This document shows positions 46,124 through 53,277 of a DNA stretch of 64,000 bases, in pieces. The first letter of the stretch is position 1; every line of letters starts with the position of its first letter. The DNA is taken from contig JBBQLP010000006.1 of the NCBI GenBank assembly GCA_038327995.1, forward strand, positions 15,659-79,658. The letters are read 5' to 3'. The stretch comes from CAIOYC01 sp038327995. Its GTDB lineage: Bacteria > Pseudomonadota > Alphaproteobacteria > Caulobacterales > Caulobacteraceae. A program made the translations under genes and the position numbers. A model generated the notes under the pieces. It did no database searches and was not told where the DNA came from. It saw only the letters and a program-made list of their open reading frames with translations.

Positions 46124-46378
46124 GTGAGTCAGGTCAATTCGGTTCAGGTGGAAATCTCGGTGGTGCTTGGGCGCTCCACCCTTCCCATGCAGCAGCTCTT
46201 GCGGATGGGTCGGGGCGCGGTGATCCCGCTCGACGCCAACGAGCACGAACCCGTGTGGATTCTGGCCAACAATTACCCCGTGGCGCGCGGGGAAATCCAG
46301 ATCTCCGACGACAAGATCGCCATCTCGGTGATCGGTCCCGCCGACGTTTACGACTACATGGCCGGGGGCGGAGCCTAG
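46124..46378 (+). CDS. fliN: FliN/FliM-family (SpoA domain) flagellar motor switch protein
   Basis: The 84-residue product is essentially one SpoA domain: VNSVQVEISVVLGRSTLPMQQ, then LLRMGRGAVIPLDANEHEPV and WILANNYPVARGEIQISDDK. The order LGR-x-x-x-x-x-x-LL-x-x-G-x-V-I-x-LD matches FliN, the C-ring protein. GTG 46124 is preferred; GTG 46076 would add 16 poorly conserved residues. No other flagellar genes are nearby. The protein could be the genuine FliN, encoded away from the other switch genes, or a paralogue. Its 3' end overlaps the convergent esterase stop by four bases. Confidence 0.75.
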   Translation: MSQVNSVQVEISVVLGRSTLPMQQLLRMGRGAVIPLDANEHEPVWILANNYPVARGEIQISDDKIAISVIGPADVYDYMAGGGA

Positions 46379-47898
46379 TTCCCCGCTAACAAATTGGCCT
46401 TGGCCGCCTCCTGCGCGTCCAGTTCCGGCTTGCGCAAATGGGTGCGAAGGCCCGAACTCTCGCCGAACTCCATCAACTGATCCTTGGACGGATCAAAAGC
46501 GGGCCAGCCGCCGGGCGCGCAATGCTCGGGTCGTCCGGTTTTGGCGAAAGCGACCCAGCAGGCGTGCATCATCTTCGTCACCGCCTGGGTGTCTGCGCTC
46601 GGCGTATAGCCTTCGCCCAGGATGCCGAGATGGCTCCAGGTGTCGAACACAAACGGGATCTCCGTGGCGTGGCCAGCGCCCGGAACGTGCCCGCGCCGGT
46701 TCTCGGTCACGTAGGAGAAATAGTAGAGCCAGCTCGGCGCGCCCGATGACGCCTTGCCCGCCACCCACCGGGCCGGGCCGCCCATGACCCCGTCGGTGAA
46801 GAGGGCGTAGGCGAGGCCCTTGTCGTCGAGCTTGTCGGGTGCGTAGGCGGCCTTCAACGCGGCGGGCTGGGTGGCCAGATACATTGCGGGCGGCACGCCA
46901 AAAGTTGCGATCAGCGAGGCCTCGAAGCTGTTGGAGCCGATAATCAGCGGCACATCGTTGGCGTGGCCGCGCGCGAAGGCTTGCGTCGGCGTCTCCACCA
47001 TCAGCCGCCCGTCCACCACCGGACCCTCGCGTCCCGTGGCGTCCACCAGCGCCTGCATCGGCAGAGCGCGAAGCTGCTCCAGCGTGGCTCCGGCTGGAGC
47101 CCCCGCCTTCGTCGCGGTGGCCTCGCCCTCGCGCTCGGCCTTGGCCAGAGAAGTTGGCTCGCCCCAGCCGCCGCCGGACTCCACGATGGCCTTGGCGAAA
47201 AGGCCCTTGGCCGAAGGGATCGCCAAGAGGGCGAGGATGTCCTGCCCGCCCGCCGACTCGCCAAACACCGTGACGTTGGAGGCGTCGCCGCCGAAGGCCG
47301 AGATGTTGCGCTTGACCCAGGCCAGCGCTGCCATCTGGTCCATCAGGCCATAGTTCGACAGGGGCTCGCTCACGCCCGCCGCCTTGGTCAGCGCCGGGTG
47401 GGCGAAAAATCCAAGCGCGCCCAGGCGATAGTTGACCGAAACCAGCACCACGCCGTCTCTGGCGAAGGGCGTGCCGTTGTAGGCGCCCAGCGATCCTGCG
47501 CCGCGCGTATTGCCGCCGCCGTGCAGCCAGACCATCACCGGCGCGTGTTTGGCCGAGGCGGGCGCGAACACCTGCACCGTCAGGCAATCTTCGGCGCCGC
47601 GCGTCGTGACGCCGCCCTCGTTGGGAAAGCCTTCCTTCTTCAGCGGTTGCGCGCACACCGGGCCGGGCGTCAGGGCTTTACGATCTCCGCTCCAGGCAAG
47701 CGCCGCCTTTGGCGCGGCCCAACGCAGGGGGCCTACGGGCGGCGCGGCATAGGGCACGCCCATGAAGGCGTTGACGCCGTCCATGCTGGTCCCGATCAGA
47801 ACGCCGCTCTCGACCCTGACCTTGACCGGCTCAGCCGTCGCCGCGCCCGCCGCCAGAACCACGGCCAGAGCCGCGCCTATTCCCAAGATCGCCCGCAT
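46375..47898 (-). CDS. Secreted type B carboxylesterase
   Basis: The 507-residue alpha/beta-hydrolase starts at ATG 47898, preceded by GGGGAG. A signal peptide runs RAILGIGAALAVVLAAGAATA. The type-B features are VNAFMGVPYAAPPVGPLRW, EDCLTVQVFAP, an oxyanion-hole segment VWLHGGGNTRGAGS and the nucleophile elbow VTVFGESAGGQD. The acid and His are expected near SNSFEAS and GAGHATEIPFVF. It probably hydrolyses esters in the periplasm. An ATG 11 codons upstream is less likely because the signal peptide begins at 47898. Confidence 0.92.
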   Translation of the reverse strand: MRAILGIGAALAVVLAAGAATAEPVKVRVESGVLIGTSMDGVNAFMGVPYAAPPVGPLRWAAPKAALAWSGDRKALTPGPVCAQPLKKEGFPNEGGVTTRGAEDCLTVQVFAPASAKHAPVMVWLHGGGNTRGAGSLGAYNGTPFARDGVVLVSVNYRLGALGFFAHPALTKAAGVSEPLSNYGLMDQMAALAWVKRNISAFGGDASNVTVFGESAGGQDILALLAIPSAKGLFAKAIVESGGGWGEPTSLAKAEREGEATATKAGAPAGATLEQLRALPMQALVDATGREGPVVDGRLMVETPTQAFARGHANDVPLIIGSNSFEASLIATFGVPPAMYLATQPAALKAAYAPDKLDDKGLAYALFTDGVMGGPARWVAGKASSGAPSWLYYFSYVTENRRGHVPGAGHATEIPFVFDTWSHLGILGEGYTPSADTQAVTKMMHACWVAFAKTGRPEHCAPGGWPAFDPSKDQLMEFGESSGLRTHLRKPELDAQEAAKANLLAGN

Positions 47899-48036
47899 CT
47901 CATTTCTCCCCAACTTATTGCTGATAACCATCGGCCGGCTTGGCCTTGCGGGTCAAGGGGCGGCGCGGAGCCGCCAAGTGTGCGCCAGCCCTTCCCAAAG
48001 CGGCGGCGGTTTGCTACCCCCCGCGCTCCCAAGCGA

Positions 48037-48123
48037 GCGGTCGTGGCGGAATTGGTAGACGCGCAGCGTTGAGGTCGCTGTTCCTTAACCGGAGTGGAAG
48101 TTCGAGTCTTCTCGACCGCACCA
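48037..48123 (+). tRNA. tRNA-Leu (anticodon GAG)
   Basis: The 87-nt cloverleaf has acceptor stem GCGGTCG / CGACCGC, discriminator A and encoded CCA. The D-arm region is GGCGGAATTGGTAGACGC and the anticodon stem CAGCG / CGCTG with loop TTGAGGT, giving anticodon GAG at 48071-48073. A long class II variable arm follows, then T-arm GAAGTTCGAGTCTTC. GAG reads CUC and CUU. Confidence 0.96.
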
Positions 48124-48259
48124 TCCCGAAGTCGTGATTTGAGCCGGGTGGAAACGCCAAACGCTCGACACGACGGGATGATCTAACCCTTCAGAAGGCG
48201 TGGCGGCGTTCTTGCCATGCGGGTGCTGTATTCACCCGTTCCGTCTCAAGTTGGGTCAG

Positions 48260-49684
48260 ATGAAGCTGCATCCTCGGGTTAACCGCATTGGCGTTGAGTT
48301 GGTTAAGCGCTTTGAGGGCCTGCGCCGCCGCGCCGCGCGCTTGCCCGATGGCGGCTGGACCATTGGCTATGGCCACACCCTGACCGCCCGTGAGGGCGCG
48401 GAGGTTTCGCCCGAAGATGCGGAGGCGCTGCTCTACTACGACCTCTCCGAAGTGGCCGGGAAGGTGGAGGCCTGGGTCTTCACGCCCCTGAACCAGAACC
48501 AGTTCGAGGCCCTGACCGCCTTCGCCTTCAACATCGGGGTTGAAAACTTCCGTCACTCCACCGTGCTGAAACGGGTCAACGAGGGACAACACCTGCTCGG
48601 CGCCGCCGCCATGGAGCTTTGGCGCAAGGCCGACTTCAATGGCGAAGAGGTGGTGGTTGACGCGCTCGTCCGTCGCCGTGCCGCCGAAAAGGCCCACTAC
48701 CTGACCCCGCCTGAAGGGTTCAAACCTTCGCCCTCGCAGGTGCTGAGGCCCACCTTCGACCATTCTGTGATCGAAGCCGCCGCCCAGGCCCAGACCAGTC
48801 GTCGCGCTGCCGTGGTCGATGTGCCGCTGGAAGGCGATGCGACCAGCGCTATTGTAGAGGCGGGTCCGGATGATCAAAAGCCAACCCACCATTTGAGCCC
48901 CCTCGCGGCCCGCGATCTTGCCGCCCTTGCCCCAACAAGTTCGCTGGCGTCAGCGCCCGCCGAGATTGCGCCTCTGGTGCTTGAATCCGAGGACCACCCG
49001 GCCGATCCCGAGCCAACGGTCGCAGATGCTGCGATGAACGACCGCAACGGCTTCGATGCGCCGCCCTTTCCAGCCACGACCATTCCGGCCCCTTCCGGCT
49101 TTCGCGGCTTTGAGCCACCGCCGCGTCGCTTTGGGCAGGAGGCTAGCGCAACCCTGCCGCAGGCCGCCAACGAAGCCTATGAGCCGGTGTTCCTTGCTCC
49201 CGCGCCCGCATCCACCGCGCCAGCCCATGAGCCGGTCGCCGAGCCCATGCCCGAGTCTTCGCCCGAAGTCGGCGAGGCGGCCTCCGACCTGACCCTGTTC
49301 AATCAGCCCCTTGCGCCGCCGTCGCCGACGCCGGTGCTCGCCGAATCCGTCCGGACCATGCGTTTGGCGGCGGACGAAGCCGAGTCCATGCATGGTTCCG
49401 AGCCGCAGCCCGATCCCGTAGCGGAGCGCAATCGGCCAGCCGTCGTCAACGGTGTCGAGAAGCACGGCCTGCTCCAGAACCGCTTCTTCCTCTACGCGTC
49501 CATCGGTGTGCTCGGCATCTTCCTGTTCTCGGTCGCCGTGGGCAACATGGCGCTGGGATCGGCGGCGAGCGCCACGCCAGGGACCCTGTTCATGGGGCTT
49601 CTCGGCATCGTTCTGATGACGCCCGCCGGGGTCTGGTTCCTGATGCAGCGGCTGAACGGGCCACAGGTGCAGGCGCACCACTAA
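48260..49684 (+). CDS. GH24 phage-type lysozyme with long linker and C-terminal membrane anchor
   Basis: The 474-residue protein starts at ATG 48260. The N-terminal 150 residues are a T4/P22-type lysozyme (endolysin) domain: LVKRFEGLRRRAARLPDGGW carries Glu19 and Asp30, followed by TIGYGHT (Thr34). NQNQFEALTAFAFNIGVENF and VVDALVRRRAAEKAHYL close the domain. A 250-residue Pro/Ala/Glu-rich linker follows. Two hydrophobic helices (FFLYASIGVLGIFLFSVAV and LFMGLLGIVLMTPAGVWFLM) end the protein. There is no signal peptide, so export may depend on a holin or SAR-like route, or the enzyme may face the cytoplasm until needed. It looks like a domesticated endolysin. Confidence 0.85.
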   Translation: MKLHPRVNRIGVELVKRFEGLRRRAARLPDGGWTIGYGHTLTAREGAEVSPEDAEALLYYDLSEVAGKVEAWVFTPLNQNQFEALTAFAFNIGVENFRHSTVLKRVNEGQHLLGAAAMELWRKADFNGEEVVVDALVRRRAAEKAHYLTPPEGFKPSPSQVLRPTFDHSVIEAAAQAQTSRRAAVVDVPLEGDATSAIVEAGPDDQKPTHHLSPLAARDLAALAPTSSLASAPAEIAPLVLESEDHPADPEPTVADAAMNDRNGFDAPPFPATTIPAPSGFRGFEPPPRRFGQEASATLPQAANEAYEPVFLAPAPASTAPAHEPVAEPMPESSPEVGEAASDLTLFNQPLAPPSPTPVLAESVRTMRLAADEAESMHGSEPQPDPVAERNRPAVVNGVEKHGLLQNRFFLYASIGVLGIFLFSVAVGNMALGSAASATPGTLFMGLLGIVLMTPAGVWFLMQRLNGPQVQAHH

Positions 49685-49734
49685 CCATGCAGGGCGCCTT
49701 TTCGTGCCGCCGCCGGGCGTGGTAGGCCCTGTTC

Positions 49735-50904
49735 ATGATCCCGAACCACAGCCCGACCATGGATTTCGGCCTTGGCGAGACCGCCGACGCCATCCGCGAA
49801 ACCACCGCCCGCTTCGCCGCTGATCGCATCGCGCCCCTGGCGGCGGAGATCGACCGCACCAACGCCTTCCCGCGCCAGCTCTGGCCCGAGATGGGCGAGC
49901 TTGGCCTGCACGGGATCACCGTCAGCGAAGAGGATGGCGGCCTCGGCCTCGGCTACCTCGAACACGTGGTGGCGATGGAGGAGGTCTCGCGCGCCTCGGC
50001 CTCGGTGGGGCTAAGCTACGGCGCCCACTCCAATCTCTGCGTGAACCAGATCCGGCGCTGGGCGACGCCGGAGCAGAAGGCGCGCTATTTGCCCAAGCTC
50101 ATCTCCGGCGAACACGTGGGCTCGCTGGCCATGAGCGAGGCAGGCGCGGGATCAGACGTGATGGGCATGAGCCTGCGCGCCGAGCGGATCGGCGACCGCT
50201 ATCGCCTGAACGGGACCAAGTTCTGGATCACCAACGCGCCCCACGCCGACACTCTGGTGGTCTATGCCAAGACCGATCCCGAGCAGGCTTCGCGCGGCGT
50301 CACGGCCTTTCTGGTGGAACGCGGGTTCGAGGGGTTCAGCGTTTCGCCCAAGCTCGACAAGATGGGGATGCGGGGGTCGGACACCGCAGAACTGGTGTTC
50401 GAGGATTGCTGGGTTCCCGAAGAGAGTGTGATGGGAGCTGTCGGCGGGGGGGCAGGCGTGTTGATGAGCGGGCTCGACTATGAGCGCGCGGTGCTGTCCG
50501 CCGGGCCGCTCGGCATCATGCAGGCGTGCCTGGATGCGGTGCTGCCCTATGTGCGGGAGCGCAAACAGTTCGGAAAACCCATCGGCTCGTTCCAGCTTAT
50601 GCAAGGCAAGATCGCCGATATGTATGTCGCGCTGAACTCGGCGCGGGCTTATGTCTATGCGGTGGCGAAGGCCTGCGACGCGGGCAAGACCACGCGCTAC
50701 GACGCCGCCGGGGCGATCCTCCTGGCCTCAGAAAATGCGGTGAAGACCTGTCTCGAAGCCATTCAGGCGCTGGGCGGGGCGGGCTATACCCGAGACTTTC
50801 CGGTCGAACGCCTGCTCCGCGACGCCAAGCTCTACGACATCGGCGCAGGAACCAACGAAATCAGGCGCTTCCTGATCGGGCGGGAATTGCTGGGTGCTGG
50901 ATAA
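49735..50904 (+). CDS. ivd: Isovaleryl-CoA dehydrogenase
   Basis: IVD oxidises isovaleryl-CoA to 3-methylcrotonyl-CoA in leucine degradation. The 389-residue flavoenzyme has MGELGLHGITVSEEDGGLGLGYLEHV, SLAMSEAGAGSDVMGMSLRAE and RLNGTKFWITNAPHADTLVVYAKT. MGMRGSDTAELVFEDC and the catalytic-base region SGLDYERAVLSAGPLGIMQ (Glu250) follow. The Glu in the E-R-A-V position is the IVD-type base rather than the C-terminal Glu of other dehydrogenases. ATG 49735, or ATG 49759 as an alternative. No other leucine-pathway genes follow; the next unit is on the opposite strand. Confidence 0.93.
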   Translation: MIPNHSPTMDFGLGETADAIRETTARFAADRIAPLAAEIDRTNAFPRQLWPEMGELGLHGITVSEEDGGLGLGYLEHVVAMEEVSRASASVGLSYGAHSNLCVNQIRRWATPEQKARYLPKLISGEHVGSLAMSEAGAGSDVMGMSLRAERIGDRYRLNGTKFWITNAPHADTLVVYAKTDPEQASRGVTAFLVERGFEGFSVSPKLDKMGMRGSDTAELVFEDCWVPEESVMGAVGGGAGVLMSGLDYERAVLSAGPLGIMQACLDAVLPYVRERKQFGKPIGSFQLMQGKIADMYVALNSARAYVYAVAKACDAGKTTRYDAAGAILLASENAVKTCLEAIQALGGAGYTRDFPVERLLRDAKLYDIGAGTNEIRRFLIGRELLGAG

Positions 50905-50913
50905 CAAACGGAA

Positions 50914-50956
50914 AGGGCCGCTCCGGTCGCCCATGTCTGGGAACCGAAGCGGCCCT
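50914..50956 (-). terminator. Rho-independent terminator of the minus-strand small ORF/sRNA
   Basis: On the minus strand, AGGGCCGCTTCGGT pairs with ACCGGAGCGGCCCT over 14 positions with one mismatch and a 15-nt loop. It is followed by TTTCCGTTTG. This is a strong terminator for a transcript from the 51126 promoter. On the plus strand the same hairpin is followed by CGCATC, so it is less likely to be the ivd terminator. Confidence 0.75.
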
Positions 50957-51019
50957 CGCATCGTCGTGGCCGTGGATCACAGCCAGCGGACCTTTTGCCT
51001 TCAAGTCAGGCCTACGCCG

Positions 51020-51088
51020 TCAGGCGTGAACCTCACTCATCGGGCTCCAGGTCACGACTGCGACCACGGTTGGGGACAATGAGATCAC
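51020..51088 (-). CDS. 22-residue leader-like peptide ORF with maximal Shine-Dalgarno
   Basis: The minus-strand ORF starts at GTG 51088. It encodes (M)ISLSPTVVAVV then TWSPMSEVHA and stops at TGA 51020. Val makes up about a quarter of the residues after the start, and one Trp is present. The ribosome site just upstream is complementary to the 16S 3' end over 15 nt, with 7 nt between AGGAGG and GTG. The stop codon lies in the loop region of a 5-bp hairpin (ACGCC/GGCGT, 51014-51027). A terminator hairpin follows 60 bp on, with no downstream gene on this strand. Attenuator leader, small protein or dual-function sRNA are all possible; no family is recognised. Confidence 0.6.
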   Translation of the reverse strand: MISLSPTVVAVVTWSPMSEVHA

Positions 51089-51089
51089 T

Positions 51090-51104
51090 GGATCACCTCC
51101 TTTC
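51090..51104 (-). promoter_or_regulatory. Fully complementary Shine-Dalgarno sequence
   Basis: The minus strand reads GAAAGGAGGTGATCC here, the exact complement of GGATCACCTCCTTTC at the 3' end of 16S rRNA. AGGAGG lies 7 nt before GTG 51088. No other gene in the window has a site of comparable strength. The flanking sequence is not rRNA, so it is not a 16S fragment. Confidence 0.85.
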
Positions 51105-51125
51105 AGCTGTTGAACAGGGACTCAG

Positions 51126-51153
51126 AATGTAGGACGGGTTTTCCGGGGTGCAA
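51126..51153 (-). promoter_or_regulatory. Predicted sigma70-type promoter of the small ORF unit
   Basis: On the minus strand a -35-like TTGCAC (51153-51148) and a -10-like TACATT (51131-51126) are spaced by 16 bp. This places a start near 51119, about 15 bp upstream of the Shine-Dalgarno site. The promoter faces away from and partly precedes the RusA-like gene. Confidence 0.55.
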
Positions 51154-51159
51154 AGTGCA

Positions 51160-51540
51160 ATGGCGCCACAGGCGAGAGCGCAAGCCGCGATGGACGGATG
51201 GGTCGGGATTGGAAGGGTCAGGGCGCGCGAGGAGGGCGGGGTGCTGGAAATCGCCGTCGATGGCCTGACCACCCAGAGCAAATACTACAAGCCCCTGATC
51301 TACGAATTCTTCCGCAAGGAGTGGCGCGGCGCCCGTCCCGCCTGGGGTGAGTTCGCGGTCAATATCCAGATGGAATACACGGGCGACCCGCCGTGGATGG
51401 ACCTCGACAACCTCGCCAAAGCCATACTCGACGCCATCAAAGGTTATGCCTTTCACGATGACGCGCAGGTGGGGCGGCTGCTGGTGGAGCGTCAGCAGGG
51501 AGAGCGGGAGCGGATCACGGTTCGGGTGACGAAGCGGTAG
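51160..51540 (+). CDS. RusA-like crossover junction endodeoxyribonuclease
   Basis: The product of about 126 residues contains LTTQSKYYKPLIYEFFRKEW and WGEFAVNIQMEYTGDPPWM. The RusA hallmark is DLDNLAKAILDAIKGYAFHDDAQVG, with the Asp cluster that binds the catalytic metal. RusA resolvases cut Holliday junctions and are usually prophage-encoded. ATG 51160, GTG 51148 and ATG 51190 are all possible starts; the region before residue 15 is poorly conserved. No other phage genes are adjacent, so this looks like a standalone, domesticated copy. Convergent to the thioesterase gene with an 8-bp gap. Confidence 0.82.
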   Translation: MAPQARAQAAMDGWVGIGRVRAREEGGVLEIAVDGLTTQSKYYKPLIYEFFRKEWRGARPAWGEFAVNIQMEYTGDPPWMDLDNLAKAILDAIKGYAFHDDAQVGRLLVERQQGERERITVRVTKR

Positions 51541-51548
51541 GGCGAGCG

Positions 51549-52019
51549 CTATCCCTTCGCCGCGCTCTTATACGGCTGCGGCATGGCGGTGGAGGAGGCT
51601 TTGGCCAGCAGCTTCCCCTCGGCGTCGTAAAGCTCGCCCTCCAGGAAGGCGACGGACCTGCCCCATTTCACCACCCGCCCGACGCAGGAGAGCGCACCCG
51701 GATAGGCCCCGCGCAGGAACGTGGTCTTCATCTCCAGCGTCGGCAAGAACGCCGTCATGCCTGAGGCCACCACCCCCGCGACCGACATGGTCTCGTCAAG
51801 CATGGCGCACAGGAACCCGCCCTGGATCAGGCCAGCGGGGTTGGTGAACTCGGGCCGCGCGGTGAAGCTCGCCTCGATCTCCATCTTCGCCTGATCGACG
51901 CGCGTGACCTGAAAGCCGAGGGTGTCGGATCCCGGCGGGCGGCGCTTGGCGTTCTGGAACCGGGCGAGAAGGTCCGCGTCGGTGGGCTTGGGCGTGGTTT
52001 CAGTGGAGACGTCGCTCAC
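51549..52019 (-). CDS. PaaI-family hotdog thioesterase
   Basis: The 156-residue protein has the hotdog signature FTARPEFTNPAGLIQGGFLCAMLDETMSVAG, the N-P-x-G-x-x-x-G-G segment with the catalytic Asp/Glu-bearing helix. LEMKTTFLRGAYPGALSCVGRV and a SVAFLEGELYDAEGKLLAKASST strand pattern follow. It hydrolyses acyl-CoA thioesters, probably aromatic or medium chain. The start is GTG 52019, two bases after the sspB stop codon begins, so it is likely co-transcribed with sspB. The N-terminal 30 residues are charged and may be disordered. Confidence 0.87.
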   Translation of the reverse strand: MSDVSTETTPKPTDADLLARFQNAKRRPPGSDTLGFQVTRVDQAKMEIEASFTARPEFTNPAGLIQGGFLCAMLDETMSVAGVVASGMTAFLPTLEMKTTFLRGAYPGALSCVGRVVKWGRSVAFLEGELYDAEGKLLAKASSTAMPQPYKSAAKG

Positions 52020-52547
52020 CTATTTCTTCCGGAACTGGTCGAGGGAGACGATCTTGGGTCCATCCCCGTCCGGCTTGTCGCCATCCGGTTTGCCTGGCCT
52101 CTCCGACGATGCGTCGGCCATCGGCGAGGGTTCGTTGTCGCTGCGGGGGTGCAGCATTTCGATCTCGGCGGTCCCCTCTACTGCGCCAGGCTCGAACTGC
52201 AGGGCGAAGCCGACGCTGGGGTCGTGGAAGCGGGTGACGGCGGCGTAGGGCACCGACAGCTTCTTGGGCTGGCCGCCGAACTTCAGCACGACCGAGAAAA
52301 ACGTCTCGCCGGGGGCCAGGTCCCAGAACTGGTTCTGCAAGACGATGGTCATCTCATCCGGATATCGCGCGATCAAGTCCGGCGGCACCGTGACGCCCGC
52401 GCCGCGGGTCTGGAACGAGATATAGAGGTGATGCTCGCCGGGCAGGCCCTCGGGCGAGGCCGCGCGCCGCAAGGCCGCCTTGACCACCCCGCGCAGGGCC
52501 TCCTGCGCCATCGCTTCGTAGTGCATCTCGTCCTTGCGATCGGACAT
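52020..52547 (-). CDS. sspB: SspB (ClpXP adaptor, alphaproteobacterial type)
   Basis: SspB binds ssrA-tagged proteins and delivers them to ClpXP. The 175-residue protein contains HYEAMAQEALRGVVKAALRRA, HLYISFQTRGAGVTVPPDLIARYPDEMTIVLQNQFWDL and SVVLKFGGQPKKLSVPYAAVTRFHDPSVGFALQF (given in parts here). These match alpha-type SspB. An acidic linker and the ClpX-binding tail PKIVSLDQFRKK end the protein. ATG 52547 has GAGGTG six bases upstream; longer starts run into non-conserved sequence. The gene lies directly downstream of ssrA on the same strand, after the ssrA terminator. Confidence 0.93.
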   Translation of the reverse strand: MSDRKDEMHYEAMAQEALRGVVKAALRRAASPEGLPGEHHLYISFQTRGAGVTVPPDLIARYPDEMTIVLQNQFWDLAPGETFFSVVLKFGGQPKKLSVPYAAVTRFHDPSVGFALQFEPGAVEGTAEIEMLHPRSDNEPSPMADASSERPGKPDGDKPDGDGPKIVSLDQFRKK

Positions 52548-52805
52548 TCTCACCTCGGGTCTTCTATCGCCAAGACGTCTAGCACGGCTGGGCGAGAGAG
52601 ACAGCCGCGAAGCAAGGGTTGCAGGAGGAGGCGGGTTTTCTGTGTCATCTGTCCGGACACGAAAACCGCCGGACATCCGGCCATCCGGTCACTTCGCCTT
52701 CCCCCGCGCACGTCCTGAGCCAGGGGCTCTGTTGCGGAGGATGCGTGTGGTGAGGCGTCATGCACCCACTATAAGGCCGCACTGACCGCCGGGGATAACT
52801 CTACG

Positions 52806-52847
52806 AAAAAAAGGAAGGTGGGGAGATTCTGTTGGCAGGCTCTCCCC
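52806..52847 (-). terminator. Rho-independent terminator of ssrA
   Basis: On the minus strand GGGGAGA (52847-52841) pairs with TCTCCCC (52826-52820). ACCTTCC and then a run of seven T residues (52812-52806) follow. This is the expected 3' end of the pre-tmRNA. Confidence 0.8.
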
Positions 52848-52908
52848 GGGCCCCGCCTGGCGCTGCTAAGACACCAGGGCTTTATAGGTTGAGTTCGTCA
52901 GAACCGCA

Positions 52909-52950
52909 TTACGCGGCGATGGCGTACTCTTGAGCGAAGTTATCGTTCGC
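52909..52950 (-). other. ssrA degradation-tag reading frame
   Basis: The resume codon GCG at 52950 opens a 13-codon frame ending TAA at 52909. With the Ala carried by tmRNA the tag is AANDNFAQEYAIAA. The terminal Ala-Ala is the ClpX signal and AANDNF is the part contacted by SspB in known systems. Confidence 0.92.
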
Positions 52951-53152
52951 AGTTACAAAATAGGCCGATCGCGGAGGCCCATACCGAAAGAAAGCAAACC
53001 CCTTTAGACGTCTGTCGATGCTGATCGGCCCCATACAACACCGGCGATAACCCGGAAGATGATTGGTGGAGCCGCCGGGAATCGCACCCGGGTCCAGTCC
53101 GCTTATTACGAGCGCGTTTATCCTCATAGTCGCGCCGAAGCCCGACCCCCTC

Positions 53153-53181
53153 AATATAGGCCCGATGGATGAAGGATGGAA
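53153..53181 (-). promoter_or_regulatory. Predicted ssrA promoter
   Basis: The minus strand has TATATT (53158-53153) as a good -10. A weak -35 candidate, TTCCAT (53181-53176), lies 17 bp upstream. The predicted start is at about 53147, just before the GGGGGTCGGGC opening of the acceptor piece. Confidence 0.5.
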
Positions 53182-53277
53182 GAACCGCCGTTCTTTCCTG
53201 CGTTCCCCAAGGTGAGGCTTGCGGCGGACGCCCTCGCCGCCATACCATCGCTTCCAACGAACACAGGGAGACAGATC

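Larger units (their letters stand above)
52806..53147 (-). ncRNA. ssrA: Transfer-messenger RNA (ssrA), circularly permuted two-piece form
   Basis: Trans-translation RNA that rescues stalled ribosomes. The minus strand carries the acceptor piece first: a region ending GGACCCGGGTGCGATTCCC then CGGCTCC plus ACCA, mature 3' end at 53064. A 31-nt intervening segment follows (53063-53033). The coding piece begins GGGGCCG at 53032. GGGGCCG pairs with CGGCTCC to form the tRNA-like acceptor stem. The tag frame reads ANDNFAQEYAIAA-stop at 52950-52909. A -10-like TATATT lies at 53158-53153 and a terminator hairpin with T-run at 52847-52806. The permuted order is the alphaproteobacterial type. The 5' end (about 53147) is estimated from the promoter. 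Confidence 0.93.

Noticed and set aside
48950..49681. 243-codon minus-strand ORF opposite the lysozyme linker
   Set aside because: Mirror of a compositionally biased Pro/Ala/Glu linker; no ribosome site or family pattern.
51090..51104. A 16S rRNA 3'-end fragment on the plus strand
   Set aside because: Only the 15 nt of the anti-Shine-Dalgarno tail match; the bases before it are not 16S helix 45. On the minus strand it is a perfectly placed ribosome site for an ORF.
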